A stretch of DNA of 64,000 nucleotides from Zygnema cylindricum. Its lineage: Eukaryota; Streptophyta; Zygnematophyceae; Zygnematales; Zygnemataceae. This document shows, piece by piece, positions 1-18,464 of this stretch. Under the pieces are notes generated by a model, which saw only the letters and a list, made by a program, of their open reading frames with translations, made no database searches and was not told the origin of the DNA. The translations under genes were made by a program, and so were the position numbers. Location: contig JBBHKE010001698.1 of NCBI GenBank assembly GCA_037447655.1, positions 10,001 through 74,000 of the forward strand, given 5' to 3'. The stretch's first letter is position 1. Every line of letters starts with the position of its first letter.

Positions 1-156
1 CTCCCTCCCCCTCTCCCTCCCCCTCATGATAGGAACCCTCGTCATCAATCATGAATTGTGGATTAAAAATAAAAACAATGAAATGAAAAAATGAAATGAA
101 AAATGAAATGAGAGAGAGAGAGACACAGAGAGAGAACAAAAAGATATAAACAATAC

Positions 157-304
157 CTTAAAAGAGAAAGCGAGAGGGAGGAGAGTGGACGGTTGGAGAG
201 CCTCTGTCGGAAATCTTCGTAATTTATGGATGAGATCTTCAAATGGTTGTTGCAACTGTAGAGAGAGGGAGGGAGAGAAAGAGAAAGAGAGAGAGAGAGA
301 GAGG

Positions 305-335
<31 letters not shown>

Positions 336-499
336 GGATCAAACTTTGTAAAAAATGGCAAGGACGCAAAACATGGATGAGATCTTCATATTGTTTTGAT
401 CTGTAAATGGGAGGAGAGAGAGAGGAGAAAGAGAGGGGAGAGAGAGAGAGAGAGAGGAGAAAGAGAGGGGAGAGAGAGAGAGAGAGAGGAGAAAGAGAG

Positions 500-537
<38 letters not shown>

Positions 538-3500
538 GGGGGGAAGATATGTCTAATTTTGTTGAGGATTTACAAGAAAAAATAAAAAAAACCTTCCCTC
601 CAACAAATAGGAAAACCCTTCCCTTTCAAAACCGAAGACCCATATTTTTCACACTGGAAACTACACTAAAAAAGACAAAAAGAAGAAAAGACGAAAAGAA
701 GAAAAGGCGAAAAGGAAAAAGAAAAAGAAGACGAAAAGGTATATTAATAAATATTAAAAAAAAAAACTTACCAGATCCTGTTCACAATATTTTAGTAAGG
801 CCAATCCCACGCGAAAAACGACGGTCATTCCCTGAAATTTTCACATAAAAGTGCCGTCTTTTTTTTTAAAAAGAAAATATATATATTCAGAAACTACACT
901 TTTTTTGTTTGTTTTCCTTTTTTGAGGCTATTTAAATTTTCATAAGTTGTTTTTTAACTTAATTTTCTGCAAACATTTTGCTATTTCAAACAATGTAACA
1001 TAAAAACTGCAAATTCTTGAACTGCCGACTTAAAAGCGACGCAAGTTAGAAAAACAAAAAAAACAAACGAGAATTGAAAAAAGTTAAAACATTGCAAAAA
1101 TGATCCACAGTGGAAAAGCATCATGGCTTACGAAAAAATTGGAAAAAAAAAAAAAAAAAAACAAACAAAACAAGAAAAACAAAAAAAACAAAACAAACAA
1201 TGAAAAAAACAAAAAAAAAGCTAAAACGACGAAACTCTATAAAGAAATCCCCCAAATTGAAAACCAAACTACCTAATGTGTGCAAAACGTTGCCTGTGAT
1301 AAAAAGTCTAAAGCATTTGCGATTTTTTACGGTTTTTTTAAGGCTTTTTTAAGTCTTTGTCAAGGTTCTTTTTTGACTTTACCTCGAAAAGAAAGACGTC
1401 CCAAATCCGTAAAGCGGTCGAAAACGGAAACGAGTATGTGAAAATAGTAATAAACCACTGGGAGGCATACATACTAGGAGTTATCATTTCTTTGTCCATA
1501 TGTGAGGCAAGTTCCGGTAATTGCTCGTGAAGGAGGCGATCGAATTGCCATAATTGTTGTTGGACCAGAGGGAGACCGACCTAAAACCCGAAACCCTAAT
1601 TCTCGTTTTTCAGGGTTTTTTCAGTAATTCGTACAAAGAACTTCATCTTTAAAACCGTAAGTCTTATTCTATTCAGGAACTCGTATAAAGAACTTAATTT
1701 TAAAACTATAAGTCTCTTATTCTATTCAGGAACTCGTATAAACAACTCGATCTTGAAAATAATAAGTCTCTCTTGGACTATTGAGGAACTCGTATAACTT
1801 TTCATCTTTTTTGTTTCCATTTTTCGTTTACGTTTTCGTTTTTGTTTGTGTTTTTTCCCTTCCAAAACCACTCAACAAAATAGAAACAACATAAAAAAAA
1901 GTACAAAAAAATTAAGCTCTACCTGATAAAGTCCCTCCATAGGTGCATGTAAAGCTCCTTTTAGTAGTGCCACTAACAACCAGAAGGCGTCCTCCTCTCC
2001 CATATATAGAAGAAGAAGACCTGCTAAAAAACCCATACCCTAATTATACCCAAAACAACCATAAAAATATAGTCAGGGAGAAGATTCTCATGGATTCTGT
2101 ACTGATTCTAAACAAATAACACATTTACTTTCCCTCAAAGCGAGATAAAACTGAGAAGAAGGTCTGCCTCAAAATATGCAGTCAAAATTACGAACGTTAC
2201 GATTACATCCTATTATGTTGAGAGAGAGGGAGGGAGAGAGGGAGAAAGAGAGAGAGAGAGAGGGGAGAGAGGGAGAGGGGGAGAGGAGGAAAGAGGGAGA
2301 GAAGGAAAGAGAGAGAGGGAGAGAGGGGTAGGGGGAGAGGGGGAGAGAGAGGGGGGGAGAGGGAGAGAGGGAGAGAGGGAGAGAGGGAGAGAGGGTGAGA
2401 GGGAGAGAGGGAGAGAGGGAGAGAGGAGAGAGGGGGAGAGGAAAGAGGGAGAGAAGGAAAGAGAGAGAGGGAGAGAGAGAGTGAGGGAGAGACGGAGAGA
2501 GATAGAGAGGGAGAGGGAGAGGGAGAAAGGGAGAGAGGGAGAGGGAGAGAGGGAGAGAGGGAGAAAGGGAGAGAGGGAGAGAGGGAGAGAGGGAGAGAGG
2601 GAGAGAGGGAGAGAGGGAGAGAGGGAGAGAGGGAGAGAGGGAGAGATGGAGAGAGGGAGAAAGGGGGAGAGAGAGACGGAGAGAGAGAGCGGGAGAGAGC
2701 GGGAGAGGGGGAGAGAGGGGAAGAGGGAGAGGAAGAGGGAGAGAGGGGAAGAGGGAGAGGGAGAGAGGGGAAGAGGGAGAGGGAGAGAGGGGAAGAGGGA
2801 GAGGGGGGGGGAGAGAGGGAGAGAGAGAGAGGGGGAGGGAGAGAGGGAGAGAGGGAGAGGGGGGAGGAAGAGGGGGAGAGAGAGAGAGAGAGAGAGAGCA
2901 GGTAAACATTGGTGAATTCTGTCTGACTGTGTTTTACAGGTGAAACTTTACTCGAGGGAGAGGGGGAGAGAGAGAGAGAGAGAGAGAGCAGGTAAACATT
3001 GGTGAATTCTGTCTGACTGTGTTTTACAGGTGAAACTTTACTCCAGGTCGCAAACAGAAAAAAAAACAAAAAGGAAGGTACACTTTTCATCACTATTAGC
3101 GTAAAGAAATTTTTAAAACTAGAGCAAAGTTACAACTAATAATACCAATTTAGGGTTGGTGAAGTGGCACCTTTTTGAGAACTCCTTTATTTAATGTTAC
3201 TAACACATTTTTTTTGTGAATTTAAGCCAAAAACAAAAGCATGACCGGATTAATGTAACTAATGTTATTAAAAAGATACAAAACAAAATATATTTTATAA
3301 ATCATATACCTTATTGAACATTATCTTTCAAACAAAATCTCATGTTTCCCATCATTCAAATTAGTTAAACATCATACTATATCTACATCTAACAAGCCCT
3401 AAAAAAGAAACCTTAAATCAAATAGAAACCTAAAAAGAAAACCCAAGTAAAAAACAAAAAAAAGAGAAAAAATCACCTGTACATAACCGACTTCCCGGTC

Positions 3501-5267
3501 GTAAACCGAATACGCTTTCAAAACATTATAAAGAGATCGTTGACCGGGTCCATGGCGTTGCTGGAAAAAAACATGAGAAGGAAAAGTACGATTGATATCG
3601 CGAATAATATCGAGCTCCGCGGACGAAGTTTCGTAAAATACCAATTGCTGCAGCAAAAATAACAGATAATAGTACATCAGATAATAGTACATGTTAGGTT
3701 TAGATTTTCCCATGATGTCGAATGAGATGAGATTAAGGACCTCCCAGGTAGATATTGTTTCTTAAACGGACATAAAGTTACAGAAGAAAAGACATGAAAG
3801 TACAGATAAAACTAGGTCTTTTTCCCATAATATTGAGTGAGATTACAGACCTCCCAGATAGGTATTGTAAAAAAAAACCTAGGTATTGTTAATTTTTTTG
3901 CTTCTTAGACAAGAAAGACAATACCGTGCATCGCAGAGTAAACGATTTCAGCTATCAAAAAAAAAAAAAACTAACAGAATTTTAACAAGAATTTGCAATG
4001 TTTATCGCTATTATCTCGACAAAAACAGCCTCGTATGCCTCCATTAGATAATTTTACGTAAAGAAATACCCAAACTAATTTCATTAATGATGTTTACCCA
4101 CAAAACCTGTTGCCACAGAAGGAGATAACTGTAATAAACTGTCTTTACAATCCAACCTGGGCCACAAAATTCTGTTTTTTTTAGTTTAACTGTCACTCTT
4201 TTTTTACCCAGTAAACTCCTTGAGCCCCAAATCATGTTTTTTTAGTTCAGTTTTGGTCTATCTTTACAAAAATTGTGTTTTTTTGTCCAATTGCATTCCA
4301 AATTTACAATTATTGTGTTTATGTAGTCCAGTTGCAATCTTTATGTACAAAAATTATGTTTCTTTATCGAATTGCACTCTACTTTTACAAAAAATATTTA
4401 TTTTTTAAGTCCAATTGCACTCTATTTTTACAAAAAAAAAAAAAAATTAAGTCCAATTGATCTGTAATTTTACCTGGTAAACTCCTTGGTTTTGAAGCAA
4501 TAAATCTCGGCTTCCTGAAATAAGTTGCCATACAAGTCCTCGTAAACAATCGGGAATTCCTTTTCTTATCCTTCTTTTCAATTGCCTCGGTTTCTTTTTC
4601 GCATATCGTTTCCAATCGGATCCTCCCGACCCAGCCATGGTTCTCCACTTGCGAATTTGCTGTTCTTCCCTGTATCCCTCTTTTCTATGTTTCAGTTAAC
4701 AGTAAACGGTCTCTGTAAAGTTTTAATCTCAATAATCTTTCTACATTCCAGTTAAGATATGTTTACATTTCCGTGTTAGGTTTTTTCTATGTTTCAGTGA
4801 ACAGTAAATATTAAAGTTCATAAAAGGTTTCAAATTCAAAGAAAGGAACTTTGTTTCGGTTAACAGATGCTTACATTTTGATAACAGGATTTCTCTATGT
4901 TTCAGTTAAAATGTTTCGATCGCAATCACTTTTCTATGTCCATTTAAGACCTGTTTAAATTTCCGTATTAGGTTTTTTCTATGTTCCACTTAACAGTAAA
5001 TAATCTCTTAAATGTTTAAGATAAAAAAAAATCCAATGTGTTCCAATTTTCAATTGTTTTTATCTTTTTTTTATTCAGAAGAAAAATGCAGTTATGGTGG
5101 AAAAAAAGTAGGGACAGTTTGAAGGCCATGACATAAATGTAACTATTGAGAGAGAGGGGAAAGAGGGGAGAGAGAGGGGGAGAGGATCGATCGAGATCAG
5201 AGGGATCTTCAGAGGAGGAGAGAGAAAGAGAAGAGAGAGCTCAAGACACAGACTGACAAGAGAAACG

Positions 5268-5332
<65 letters not shown>

Positions 5333-5867
5333 ATGACCTGGACTGTTCCGTCCTTGCCTCGTCCATCTCTTTCTCCTCCAATGCCTTATTACTTCCAACT
5401 ACAAAACCGTACCGGTCCACCATTACCAGTTTTTGTACCGTACCACTCCGAGTCTCCGAATCGTAACCAACCGGAGCCTCCGAATCAAAAACTTTTTGTC
5501 CTTTCTCTGTCACCGATCCTCTCAGGTACCATTCCACTCCATCCGCGTCTTTATAAGTCAAGGGAACGTTTTTTGCACCAGAATTAGTGTGGATTATTTC
5601 AGGCATTATTTTACTAATATCACTACTATTTTTGCTGTGAGGTTTTTTGGACGAAGTTTCTAATTTCTTCTCCACTCCCTCGGCGTCTTTGAAAGTCAAA
5701 GGAATGTTGTTTTCATCAAAATTAGTGTGGATTGACGGCATTATCTTAATGATATCACTAATGCTTTTGTTGTGAGGCTTTTTGGAGGAATTTTCTGGTT
5801 TAGAAGAAGTACTTTCCATGTTTTGCTTGAAAAAAGAAAGAGAATCAACTAAAATGCTTTGAACCAT
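157..5867 (-). CDS. TBC-domain Rab GTPase-activating protein (partial, 3' end off the left edge)
   Basis: Spliced minus-strand gene that would stimulate GTP hydrolysis by Rab GTPases in membrane traffic. I assembled exons 5338-5867, 4474-4669, 3477-3647, 1923-2039, 1383-1580, 772-831 and 157-255. All junctions are GT..AG with compatible phases, giving 457 codons before the edge. Residues 190-242 contain RRIRKGIPDCLRGLVWQL. The arginine-finger motif IIRDINR (Arg262) lies in exon 3. The glutamine finger YVQ (Gln299) ends exon 3 and is followed by GMGF in exon 4. Later exons give EEDAFWLLVALLKGA, MYASQWFIT and ALRIWDVFLFE. These are diagnostic TBC blocks, and the wording is closest to plant RabGAPs (family knowledge, no search run). 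The N-terminal region holds two tandem copies of a ~45-residue segment starting SSKKPH. The start may be 5867 or the in-frame ATG at 5819. The last exon ends at a donor at 157, so the C-terminus is missing. Introns carry GA/CT microsatellites. Fold and family are near certain; the Rab target is unknown. Confidence 0.93.
256..543. repeat. GA microsatellites in a RabGAP intron
   Basis: Runs of GA and GAGGGAGA units lie between the last two visible RabGAP exons, densest at 282-336 and 408-540. Open frames across them (Arg/Glu or Ser/Leu repeats) are artefacts of the repeat. Confidence 0.9.
2218..2902. repeat. Purine tract of GGGAGA/GA units in a RabGAP intron
   Basis: About 680 bp of almost pure A/G on the plus strand, inside the intron between the exons at 1923-2039 and 3477-3647. 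The main unit is GGGAGA, with GGGGAGAGAG variants. Read in the gene's sense it is a pyrimidine tract. Long Ser/Leu/Pro open frames here are not genes. Confidence 0.92.
2900..3043. repeat. Direct duplication of a 54-bp segment, 90 bp apart
   Basis: The segment beginning AGGTAAACATTGG and ending GGTGAAACTTTACTC occurs at 2900-2953 and again at 2990-3043, separated by a GA tract. The copies look identical, so the duplication is recent. It lies inside the RabGAP intron and holds no exon that I recognise. Confidence 0.85.
4200..4473. repeat. Degenerate ~45-bp tandem array next to RabGAP exon 2, with a copy of the exon edge
   Basis: Units resembling GTCCAATTGCACTCT followed by TTTTTACAAAAAT repeat about five times from 4235 to 4470 and run into the splice donor of the exon at 4474. 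At 4202-4222 the text ACCCAGTAAACTCCTTGAG repeats the true exon-2 end (ACCTGGTAAACTCCTTGG, 4472-4489) in decayed form. The array therefore appears to derive from duplication across the exon-intron junction. Confidence 0.6.
5150..5337. repeat. GA microsatellite beginning at the first RabGAP donor
   Basis: GA-rich DNA with an uninterrupted (GA)n run at about 5268-5329. It starts only a few bases after the donor of exon 1 (exon end 5338). The coding-looking Ser/Leu tail that reads through the donor is intron sequence. Confidence 0.9.
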
Positions 5868-6643
5868 ACTTTTTAACTACAAAAACTAAGAAAATCTAGT
5901 AAAAACCACTAGAAAAAAAGGCAAAAAGAGAAAGAGAAGGACTGGAAAATGGCAAGGAAAAGGACATCATATATAATGTGAATTGCTAACTTTAAGAACT
6001 ATCAGTAAGACCATTATAATTGTTATTATTGTTATAATTGTTATTACTATTACAAGTAAGAAGAGAAAAAATATGTCATTCAACTCAGATAAAGGTAAAG
6101 GAAGTGCAGCTGGAAACCCTAAAAGCTAAAAAGAGAAAAAAGTTCATTTAGGGTTTCTTTTCTCCCTGAACTTTCCATATTTCAAGAATATTTTACTTCC
6201 TATTTCAAATTTCCAAAATTATGGATAAAGGACAAAGAGAAACAAACCGAAACGCCACGTGTCTACTTCTCTGAATGTCAAAAAGTCATAACAGCTATGG
6301 CTGACAAAGGAAGAAGCTGAGAAATAATTCCTGCATCATTTCCAGCAACATTAACATTTCTGTATGACACCAACAGTACAAAAGTACAAATGTACTTTTT
6401 GTTCTTCAAATTTTGTAATACAAAAAGTACATTTTTCTAAGTTGACAACTGATAATAACGTTGTCAAATGGTTTGTCGTTATTACGGTCTGTGCTTTAAT
6501 GTACAGTACAGTATGGTACTGTATTGTACTGTACTATTCTGTATGCATACGGTACGCATTAATTGTCTTTGCTTCCTTTTCAGTGAAATTCTTGAGAAGG
6601 TACAGTATTATGTGTACGTACTTTTAGAGTTCTTCTGTTATTA
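5868..6643. other. Upstream flank of the RabGAP gene, no gene seen
   Basis: AT-rich sequence with short direct repeats such as TTATTATTGTTATAATTG. It presumably holds the RabGAP promoter, but I see no individual element I can defend. Open frames are short and compositionally unlike the recognised exons. Confidence 0.5.
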
Positions 6644-6805
6644 GGGCGGTATTCCGTTAAGGAATGATTGGAGTCCGTTTCGTTGTCTTGACCCTAAAAG
6701 TTAAGCGTTCGCCTAGTGAGTTGGGACGCTATTTGGACGCTTTCCTAAAAGTTATATAGACGGCAGCGAAACAGATTCCAATCTGTACGCAATGGAATAC
6801 CGCCC
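6644..6805. mobile_element. 162-bp MITE with GGGCGGTATTCC termini
   Basis: Begins GGGCGGTATTCCGTT and ends as the inverted copy AATGGAATACCGCCC. The inverted similarity continues inward for about 40 bp (GATTGGAgTCcGTTTCG against its partner). Flanks are TTA and ATA, close to the 3-bp TWA preference of PIF/Harbinger elements but not an exact duplication. It has no coding capacity. Confidence 0.65.
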
Positions 6806-8537
6806 ATACCGTACGACTATAACTTTTTAGCTTTTTCTCAGAGTAGTTTTTTTTTTCTGCCCAGGAAATCTGGAAACTACTGTGGACCACTCAATCTACA
6901 TGAGACTTCCAAATATTTTTAGAATTAGTATAATACGGTCATACAACTACAAATAAATGAGTTATGCATGACAGTCAACACTAGATTATGTCTTGTCACT
7001 AACGGTTCGACTCCACTATTTCCGTACTAGTCACGCGAGGGTAATGATCGCTGTTTGCAGAATAACAATAGACACCGTTGTCGTTTTGTGTTGACCCTAC
7101 GGGCGCTTTTGTCAATTACCGTTAAATGCCGTCCAGCTGAAATCTGGCAACAAAAAACAAAATATACAGTCGTCAGACCTATGACCTGTCACATGTGTTG
7201 TCGTGGAAGTCAATCCGGGAGACTTGTGGCTTCGGCCCATTTGGGAACTCAAAGCGGCATCCTTAACATTTAAGACGACACTGAAAGTCAATCGGAAGAA
7301 TGTCATCGTGTCATTCGTACCGTACATGAACGAACATGTACGGTACTGTACTGTTGTTTGAAATCCAGAACTCGTCTTTATTGCCTTATCTTTTCTAGCT
7401 TTTTTTGCTTTGTTGAAAATTATCCGCTTAATGTTCCAAAATTTTCAAGACTCTAATTGGCCCATACCATTCCAAAGGAGCGGTTGACGTAACGTTGAGA
7501 TAACCACGAATCTCTGACATTGCCTCCCCGGAACAAACTTCAACGTGATTGGTGCATACCTCCAGGCGCGGGAAGAATGCTAAAGAATCTCGCGTTTTCC
7601 TCGAAAATGGACGGCACAGATTATTTATCGAAATTGCTCGGGAAATATTTTAGCCTTTTTTTTTTTGTAAAAAAAAAAAAAAAAAAAGTACGGCCTAGTA
7701 CGGAACGGTACTTTCTCCAGTAAACAACCCCACTTTTCGCCTGATGGAAGGTTACCCTTATTGTTTTCGGACGAACGGTCATCCCGAACGCCGTCAATAT
7801 TTTACCGGCGAGACAGGAAAATGACGGACCTTCCTGACGGCCGTCCCATCCGGCGTCAGAAAATATCCTACGCAAAAAATATGCGAACAGTTTGGAATTT
7901 CGTGGCAACCCTAACCAAATTTGTTTCTGTCCACACGTTTTCCCAAATTTTAGAAACGGCTACAACCAATGTGAAAGCTCTTTCGGATCCAATACGGCTA
8001 TGAAAAAATTATTGACATAAAACGACAAAGCATTTCCGGCTTTTCCGGCCTTTATTATCGGAGATTGGATACGCCGCGTCCAAAGTACAAATTCTTACTC
8101 ATTTATCGGTCTCTCCTCTCTCTCTCTGTTTTTATTTTTCATTTTGTCCTTATTGGTACAGTTGTACAGTACATGACAGTATGATTCTTGTCGTTTTCCC
8201 TCTCGTACGATATCTGCAAGTTTGCAACACGTGCGAAGCCGTTGACAGGCCTAAAAAAAAGGAAAACGACAAATTTTCGGCATTCTCACACCCCTTTACC
8301 TTGTAACAACTACATCGTTCTGCGGCTGGGCGCCGAATCGCCGATTCTCATGGTCAGTCAAATCTAGCCGTCCAGGACTCCAAGTCCAGGTTAAAGCCTA
8401 ACTGACAGGATACACCTGGATATGACACTCCTCCTGTACCGCAGATCTTGCCGTACGCTAATCCAACGGGAATTAACGGAAGGTTCTTCTGCTGGTCAAA
8501 AGCTGGACGGCGACAGAGCTTCGCGACCGTTAAACCC
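6806..8537. other. Intergenic sequence without a recognised gene
   Basis: Mixed-composition DNA rich in GTAC words and decayed inverted repeats. No frame shows a recognisable domain, and no splice-consistent chain of exons could be built. Confidence 0.5.
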
Positions 8538-8755
8538 TACACCTTGTATCACTATTAGGGTTAATAACTTTCGCCACTTAAAACATATTTTCTCCGTACA
8601 CACTCGTCCGTTTTTCACATGGAGACCGCCAATGGTAAGGTGAGAATCTTGGATTTCAATCGAAACCGTCAGATTCATTATCCGACAGACGTGTACGAAG
8701 AAAGATGTTTTAAGTACCAAAAATAACATCAACACTAATAGCGATAACCGGTGTA
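8538..8755. mobile_element. MITE of the TA-CACCG family (decayed copy)
   Basis: Bounded by TA dinucleotides, with termini CACCTTGTATCACTATTAG and CTAATAGCGATAACCGGTG. The arms CGCCACTTAAAACATATTTT and AGATGTTTTAAGTACC are inverted versions of each other. The central block matches the copies at 9115, 47948 and 50747. Non-coding. Confidence 0.75.
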
Positions 8756-9114
8756 CCTGACGCAGATGTGGATATGGACCTCGTCGGACGGGTTTTGTGA
8801 TTTGGATTCGCCCTTGATAGATTCTGGCAAGGACCAAAAAATCAAAAAAGTCCACAGAAAACTAGCGAAAAAACCGGGTGTCGTAATGGTAAAAGTTAAA
8901 AACTATGATAGCCTTTTCACACTAAGAGTTTTTGTCATAATAACTCGAAATGACAAAGGTTTGAGAATGTGCGACAAAACTCTAGCGGCGCTAAGACATG
9001 TAGAATCACCTTCGGTCTGGATTTCATATCTCGTGATATGATACTGCCATAGCCAATGACAGATTCTTGTCACCCATATGTACGGTTATGTCCTTCAGAA
9101 TGACGAAATACATG

Positions 9115-9335
9115 TACACATTGTATCGCTATTAGCGTCAATGTTTTTTTCGCCACTTAAAACATTTTTTCTCCGTACACACTTGTCGGATTTTCAATTT
9201 GAGGCTGCCAATCGGAAGCTGAGAATGTTACCTTTCAATCGCAACCATCAGATCCACAATCCGAAAAGTGTGTACCGAGAAATATGTTTTAAGTGGCGAA
9301 AAAAGCATTGACGCTAATAGCGATTCACGGTTGTA
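9115..9335. mobile_element. MITE of the TA-CACCG family
   Basis: About 217 bp between TA dinucleotides, made of two long inverted arms (CGCCACTTAAAAC..CTCCGTACACACTTGTCGG against its partner) around a short central spacer holding CAATCGGAAGCTGAG. The transcript would fold almost end to end. Non-coding. Confidence 0.82.
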
Positions 9336-10048
9336 CTTTATGTACAGTTATTAATAAACACGTGTCGACCGTTTACGATCCGTTGTCAGGATGCGTCTCA
9401 TAAATTATTGTAGACTGTCGTTACTCCCGAGGTCTTGGGAAAGCTGCGTCATCAGTCAATCAGTGAAAGACTTCCAGGCTGACAATATATTCCGTACAGC
9501 TGTATGGAACCAATAATGGCGTTTACCCGGCTTTTCAAGTCGACCCTTCGAGACATGTCAGGGTTGGTCCGTTGCGCCAATTTGCGGGTCAAAAACGCTC
9601 GTTACGTGACAGAAAGTTGGTCAATTTTTCAGCCAATCAAAATTTGTCACGTGCTACAAACAGGAAGAAAAAAAATGAAGAGAAAAACAAAAATACGCGG
9701 AAATTGTATTTTACGAACCAGTTTTGCCCGTCTTCCCAACTTTGGGCGAATCAGTTTCGTTTGTAAAGACAAAAACTTTTCTCATAATTTTTAAGGGCAG
9801 TAATATTCTAGTATTTTTTGGTTTTTTCTATATTTTTCTCAAGCTGCCCGCGTAACAATACGACTGGTCCGCCTGATTTGTAGAGCAAAGATTTTGTCGG
9901 TTTTCGCTGTGAGTGACGCTTCATTGTAGTGTTTCGCAAAGTTCGATATGCTGACGGCTGTACGGACTTGTTGGGTGTACGGAGTATCGCATTGACGAAT
10001 GGTTCCGGCGACCAATAGGAATTTAGACAATTCCTTTGAAAAATACAG

Positions 10049-10270
10049 TACACCGTGAATCGCTATTAGTGTTAATGTTTATTTAGGCACGTAAAAATAT
10101 GTTTTCTCCGTACACACTTATCGGATTTTGGATCCGACGGTTGCGATTGAAAGGTAACGTTCTCAGCTTCCGATTGGCAGTTTCAAATTGGTATTCCGAC
10201 AATTGTGTACGGAGAAAAGATGTTTTAAGTGGCGAAAAAATTATCAGCACTAATAGCGATAAACAGTGTA
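10049..10270. mobile_element. MITE of the TA-CACCG family, inverted orientation
   Basis: TA-flanked, starts CACCGTGAATCGCTATTAG and ends CTAATAGCGATAAACAGTG. The asymmetric centre (CTCAGCTTCCGATTG) is the reverse complement of that in the 9115 copy, so this copy is inserted in the opposite direction. Confidence 0.82.
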
Positions 10271-10600
10271 CTGTACTTGCCACCCCCGTCGCTCCTCAAT
10301 CTTTGGAGCGGTTTAAGATGGAACGAACGTAAAATAAAAAATTGTTCATAATTTTTCGCAGCAAAAATTGCATTTTGTAATTCCACAAACTCAACCACAA
10401 ACTCATTAAGGGTGGCGTTCCATCAGACGAAAAGTGAGGTTCTTTACAGAAATCGGGGCCTCTCCGTACCACGCCGTACCTACTATTTTGTTTTTATACG
10501 CGAACAACATTACAGGGAATCTTGCCAATATTCTCCAAAGGTCTGGGAGAAAAGAATGACCGTTGGATATGTTTTCGCGAAGCATTCGCTTCCAAATTGT

Positions 10601-10645
10601 CTGTAAATGGTGATATACCTCGAGGAGGTACATCACCATTTACAG
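10601..10645. repeat. 45-bp hairpin with 21-bp arms
   Basis: CTGTAAATGGTGATATACCTC is followed after 3 bases by its reverse complement with one mismatch. It lies inside the element at 10409-11186, away from its centre. Confidence 0.85.
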
Positions 10646-11011
10646 AAAAATTGAGCCGCGACACGTTGGATAATGAATGTACGTGTCAAGACGGCAACCA
10701 ACCGAAATCGAAATATTTCGCACATGATATATGCATTCAGAAATTCAACGGAAATCACGAAAGTGATCTCGTAACGAACTTTCGTTGCATTTTTTTTGTT
10801 ACCGGCCATTTTTCACACTATTTGTGGAAGTGCTCATTCGTCACGCGAAAAAGCAGAATCCCTAAAAATAATGAGCTGGCGTCTGACAAGCATTTGCAAA
10901 GAGTACAAAATTTGTGTGGTACGATACCCTGGTCCACACGTACATGGTATGCGAATGACGATTTCGAGTTGAAGTTGGTCGGTGTAAAAAATATTTGACG
11001 ATTTTCAAATA

Positions 11012-11080
11012 CGATCTTATGTTACGTAGATCTTATGTTACCACTCTTATGTTACGTAGATCTTATGTTACCACTCTTAT
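11012..11080. repeat. Tandem repeat of GATCTTATGTTAC units
   Basis: GATCTTATGTTACGTA and GATCTTATGTTACCACTC units alternate over about 70 bp. Confidence 0.8.
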
Positions 11081-11186
11081 TTGTACACAGGGATTACAGA
11101 CTCTGCGCGATAGTACACTGATCAAAATGTAGCACTGTAATGTTGACCGTACGTTTACAGAATTTCCTGATGGAACGCCACCCTTA

Positions 11187-11766
11187 GCTGAATAAGAACA
11201 AAAAAACGCAAAAAGAGAAAAATTGCATAAAATTTTGCACGTGGTGATTCCATCAAATGGCACACTCGTTACTTTTGATAAGCAAAATTTCAAAAAAACA
11301 TTCGATGTTATGTAAGGGAATCAAATCTTGATTTCTTTTACCAATGGAAACAGAAACAACAAACTTCTTGCCTTTCCACTACTATTCCTTTCCAAAAGTT
11401 CTACGCCATAAGAGGTATCAAATGCTCAAAAAATTACAGGAAACTATCCCTTGACACGTAATAACATGCATTTTAAATATTTACAATCTACAAAAAGGAC
11501 GTCACCAACTCAACCTAAAACCTAACAATACAACACCAACGAATTAACTAACACCTAGTAGAACTCAATCGCCATAGAAACCTCAATTAGTGTTGACTAC
11601 ACAAATAAAATGCCACATCGTAAAGTTGTTTTTCCAATGCCAGTTTTGACATTGTTCTCCCTTAATCTAAAAGCCCACACTAAAATCCTGATTTCTTTTG
11701 TTTGTTTGTTTGTTTGTTTGTTTGTTTTTTGCAATGTCTATATTTGTCGTCGCCCCTTCAAAAAGT
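11187..11766. other. 3' flank of the minus-strand esterase gene
   Basis: AT-rich DNA with a (TTTG)n run at 11698-11729. It contains no recognised exon. This is where the 3' UTR and polyadenylation of the minus-strand esterase should lie, but I cannot fix the site. Confidence 0.45.

Positions 11767-18464
<6,698 letters not shown>

Larger units (their letters stand above)
10409..11186. mobile_element. ~780-bp element with GGGTGGCGTTCCATCAG terminal inverted repeats
   Basis: Left end AGGGTGGCGTTCCATCAGAC at 10409 and right end CTGATGGAACGCCACCCTT at about 11168-11186 are near-perfect inverted repeats of about 19 bp. The interior has no transposase frame, a perfect-looking hairpin at 10601-10645 and a tandem repeat at 11012-11080. 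The termini resemble the elements at 6644 and 26708. It is likely a non-autonomous DNA transposon. The target duplication is ambiguous (TA or TAA/TTA). Confidence 0.7.

Noticed and set aside
2169-3093. Ser/Leu/Pro frames of about 250-300 codons
   Set aside because: They lie inside a RabGAP intron and are translations of a GA/CT microsatellite.
11012-11080. CRISPR-like array
   Set aside because: The repeats are adjacent with no unique spacers, and the genome is eukaryotic.
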